Assembly (NCBI RefSeq): GCF_001425825.1
Contig: NZ_LMDM01000019.1
Span: forward strand, 24,214 to 88,213
DNA length: 64,000 nucleotides
Origin: Rhizobacter sp. Root1238
Lineage (GTDB): Bacteria > Pseudomonadota > Gammaproteobacteria > Burkholderiales > Burkholderiaceae_C
Direction: 5' to 3'
Shown: one piece after another, positions 63,344 to 64,000 of the stretch
How the letters are laid out: each line of letters opens with the position of its first letter
Position numbering within the stretch: position 1 is the stretch's first letter
Translations under genes and position numbers: made by a program
The notes under the pieces: generated by a model
Seen by the model: only the letters and a program-made list of their open reading frames with translations
Database searches by the model: none
Told to the model about the DNA's origin: nothing

Positions 63344-63423
63344 TCTGCCGGACAGGCTCCCGTTCGGTAGCGATTCCTACGATGGTGCGGTTTCGACCAC
63401 CTGCCCATCGCAGCAACCTACCC

Positions 63424-64000
63424 ATGAAAATCGCCACCTTCGCCGTGACCGCGGTCGCCCTGGCTGCCGCCTCGGCCGCGCAAGCGCAAGACGCTCAAGC
63501 CTCTTCCACCAACGTGACGCTGTACGGCGTTGCCGATGCGTACGTGCAGATCGCCAACGGCGCGGCCAACCTGAGCCGCGTGCAGTCGGGCGGCCTGCAG
63601 GGCTCGCGCTTCGGCCTGCGCATCACCGAAGACCTCGGCGGTGGCTTGCGCGCGCTGGCCGTGCTCGAAAGCGGCATCAACATCGACGACGGCACCAACG
63701 GGCAGAACGCCTTCTGGGGCCGCCAGTCGTACGTCGGCATCGGCTCGGCGCAGCTCGGCACGCTGACCCTGGGCCGCCAGTACGGCAGCATCTACAACCT
63801 GTCGAGCGACTTCAGCGAGTTCTCGAACGTCTCGACCGGCGCGAGCACGGCGGTGATCGGCGGCTTCGGCGGCTACGAGCCGGTGCGCGGCGGCACCACC
63901 TACAGCGCCACCGGCAACGGCGGCCCGGCCCGCGTCAACAACTCGGTCAAGTACGAGTCGCCGACCTTCGCCGGCTTCAAGGCCGGTGCCCTGTGGGGCT
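63424..64000 (+). CDS. Gram-negative porin, 3' end beyond window
   Basis: The first 192 codons of an outer-membrane general porin of the Burkholderiales type. A signal peptide (MKIATFAVTAVALAAASAAQAQ) is followed by SSTNVTLYGVADAYVQIANG, SRFGLRITEDLGGGLRALAV and AFWGRQSYVGIGSAQLGTLT, LGRQYGSIYNL. These are alternating beta strands and turns typical of the 16-strand OmpC-like family. It forms water-filled trimers for small solutes. No stop occurs before the window ends. Confidence 0.94.
   Translation, partial: MKIATFAVTAVALAAASAAQAQDAQASSTNVTLYGVADAYVQIANGAANLSRVQSGGLQGSRFGLRITEDLGGGLRALAVLESGINIDDGTNGQNAFWGRQSYVGIGSAQLGTLTLGRQYGSIYNLSSDFSEFSNVSTGASTAVIGGFGGYEPVRGGTTYSATGNGGPARVNNSVKYESPTFAGFKAGALWG

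Overview
The window is high-GC DNA (AT-richer in one block) with the gene content of a betaproteobacterium of the order Burkholderiales, probably close to the Rubrivivax/Piscinibacter/Methylibium group. The evidence is two Bug-type TctC binding proteins with TctA/TctB, an H-NS protein of the short betaproteobacterial type, a porin of the Burkholderiales type, grpE-dnaK-dnaJ order, and long RpoD and HrpA proteins. Species is inference.

Layout. 1-1802: the 3' end of a KaiC-like ATPase gene followed at once by a hybrid histidine kinase. 1829-4032 (minus): an operon of an ECF sigma factor, a small membrane protein and an MFS transporter. 4072-7475 (minus): an EptA-type phosphoethanolamine transferase and a receiver/TPR protein. 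7531-11354 (minus): grpE-dnaK-dnaJ, then Hsp15 (11498-11929). 11983-14150 (minus): the TctE/TctD two-component pair, divergent from tctC-tctB-tctA-tctC (14356-18472). 18499-24631: hemH, a multi-PAS hybrid kinase, a HAD hydrolase and an FHA-fused class III cyclase. 24752-29306 (minus): rpoD and dnaG. 29491-39607: TonB-like protein, MASE1-PAS-GGDEF-EAL protein, H-NS, YggX, ArgA and HrpA. 39705-39902: tRNA-Pro(UGG) and tRNA-Arg(UCU).

An 18.6-kb element (about 39858-58459) sits in the 3' end of tRNA-Arg. It is bounded by a 45-bp imperfect repeat (42/45) of the tRNA end and has TGTCTAAC arm-type repeats at both ends. It is a decayed prophage: a 5'-truncated tyrosine integrase, portal, gpW-like protein, tail proteins, lysozyme and holin remain, but I see no terminase, capsid, tape measure, repressor or replication gene. 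An adenine methylase gene is split into two oppositely oriented halves 8 kb apart. Flipping the DNA between them rejoins the reading frame exactly, which indicates an inversion. Cargo includes a Tse2-like toxin with a small acidic partner, a trypsin-like protease, an SOS-box operon ending in a SRAP/YedK gene, an AT-rich block with a membrane protein and a P-loop ATPase (candidate defence system), a membrane-anchored protein with a HEPN-like RxxxxH motif, a tandem pair of paralogous small proteins, an ArsR/SdpR-type repressor with a membrane partner, and a glycine-zipper protein.

Right of the island (58556-64000): a protein with a class I glutamine-amidotransferase (C26) triad and disordered flanks, a B12-binding radical SAM protein, a GltI-like amino-acid binding protein and the start of a porin gene.

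Functions rest on motifs read by eye; no database search was possible.
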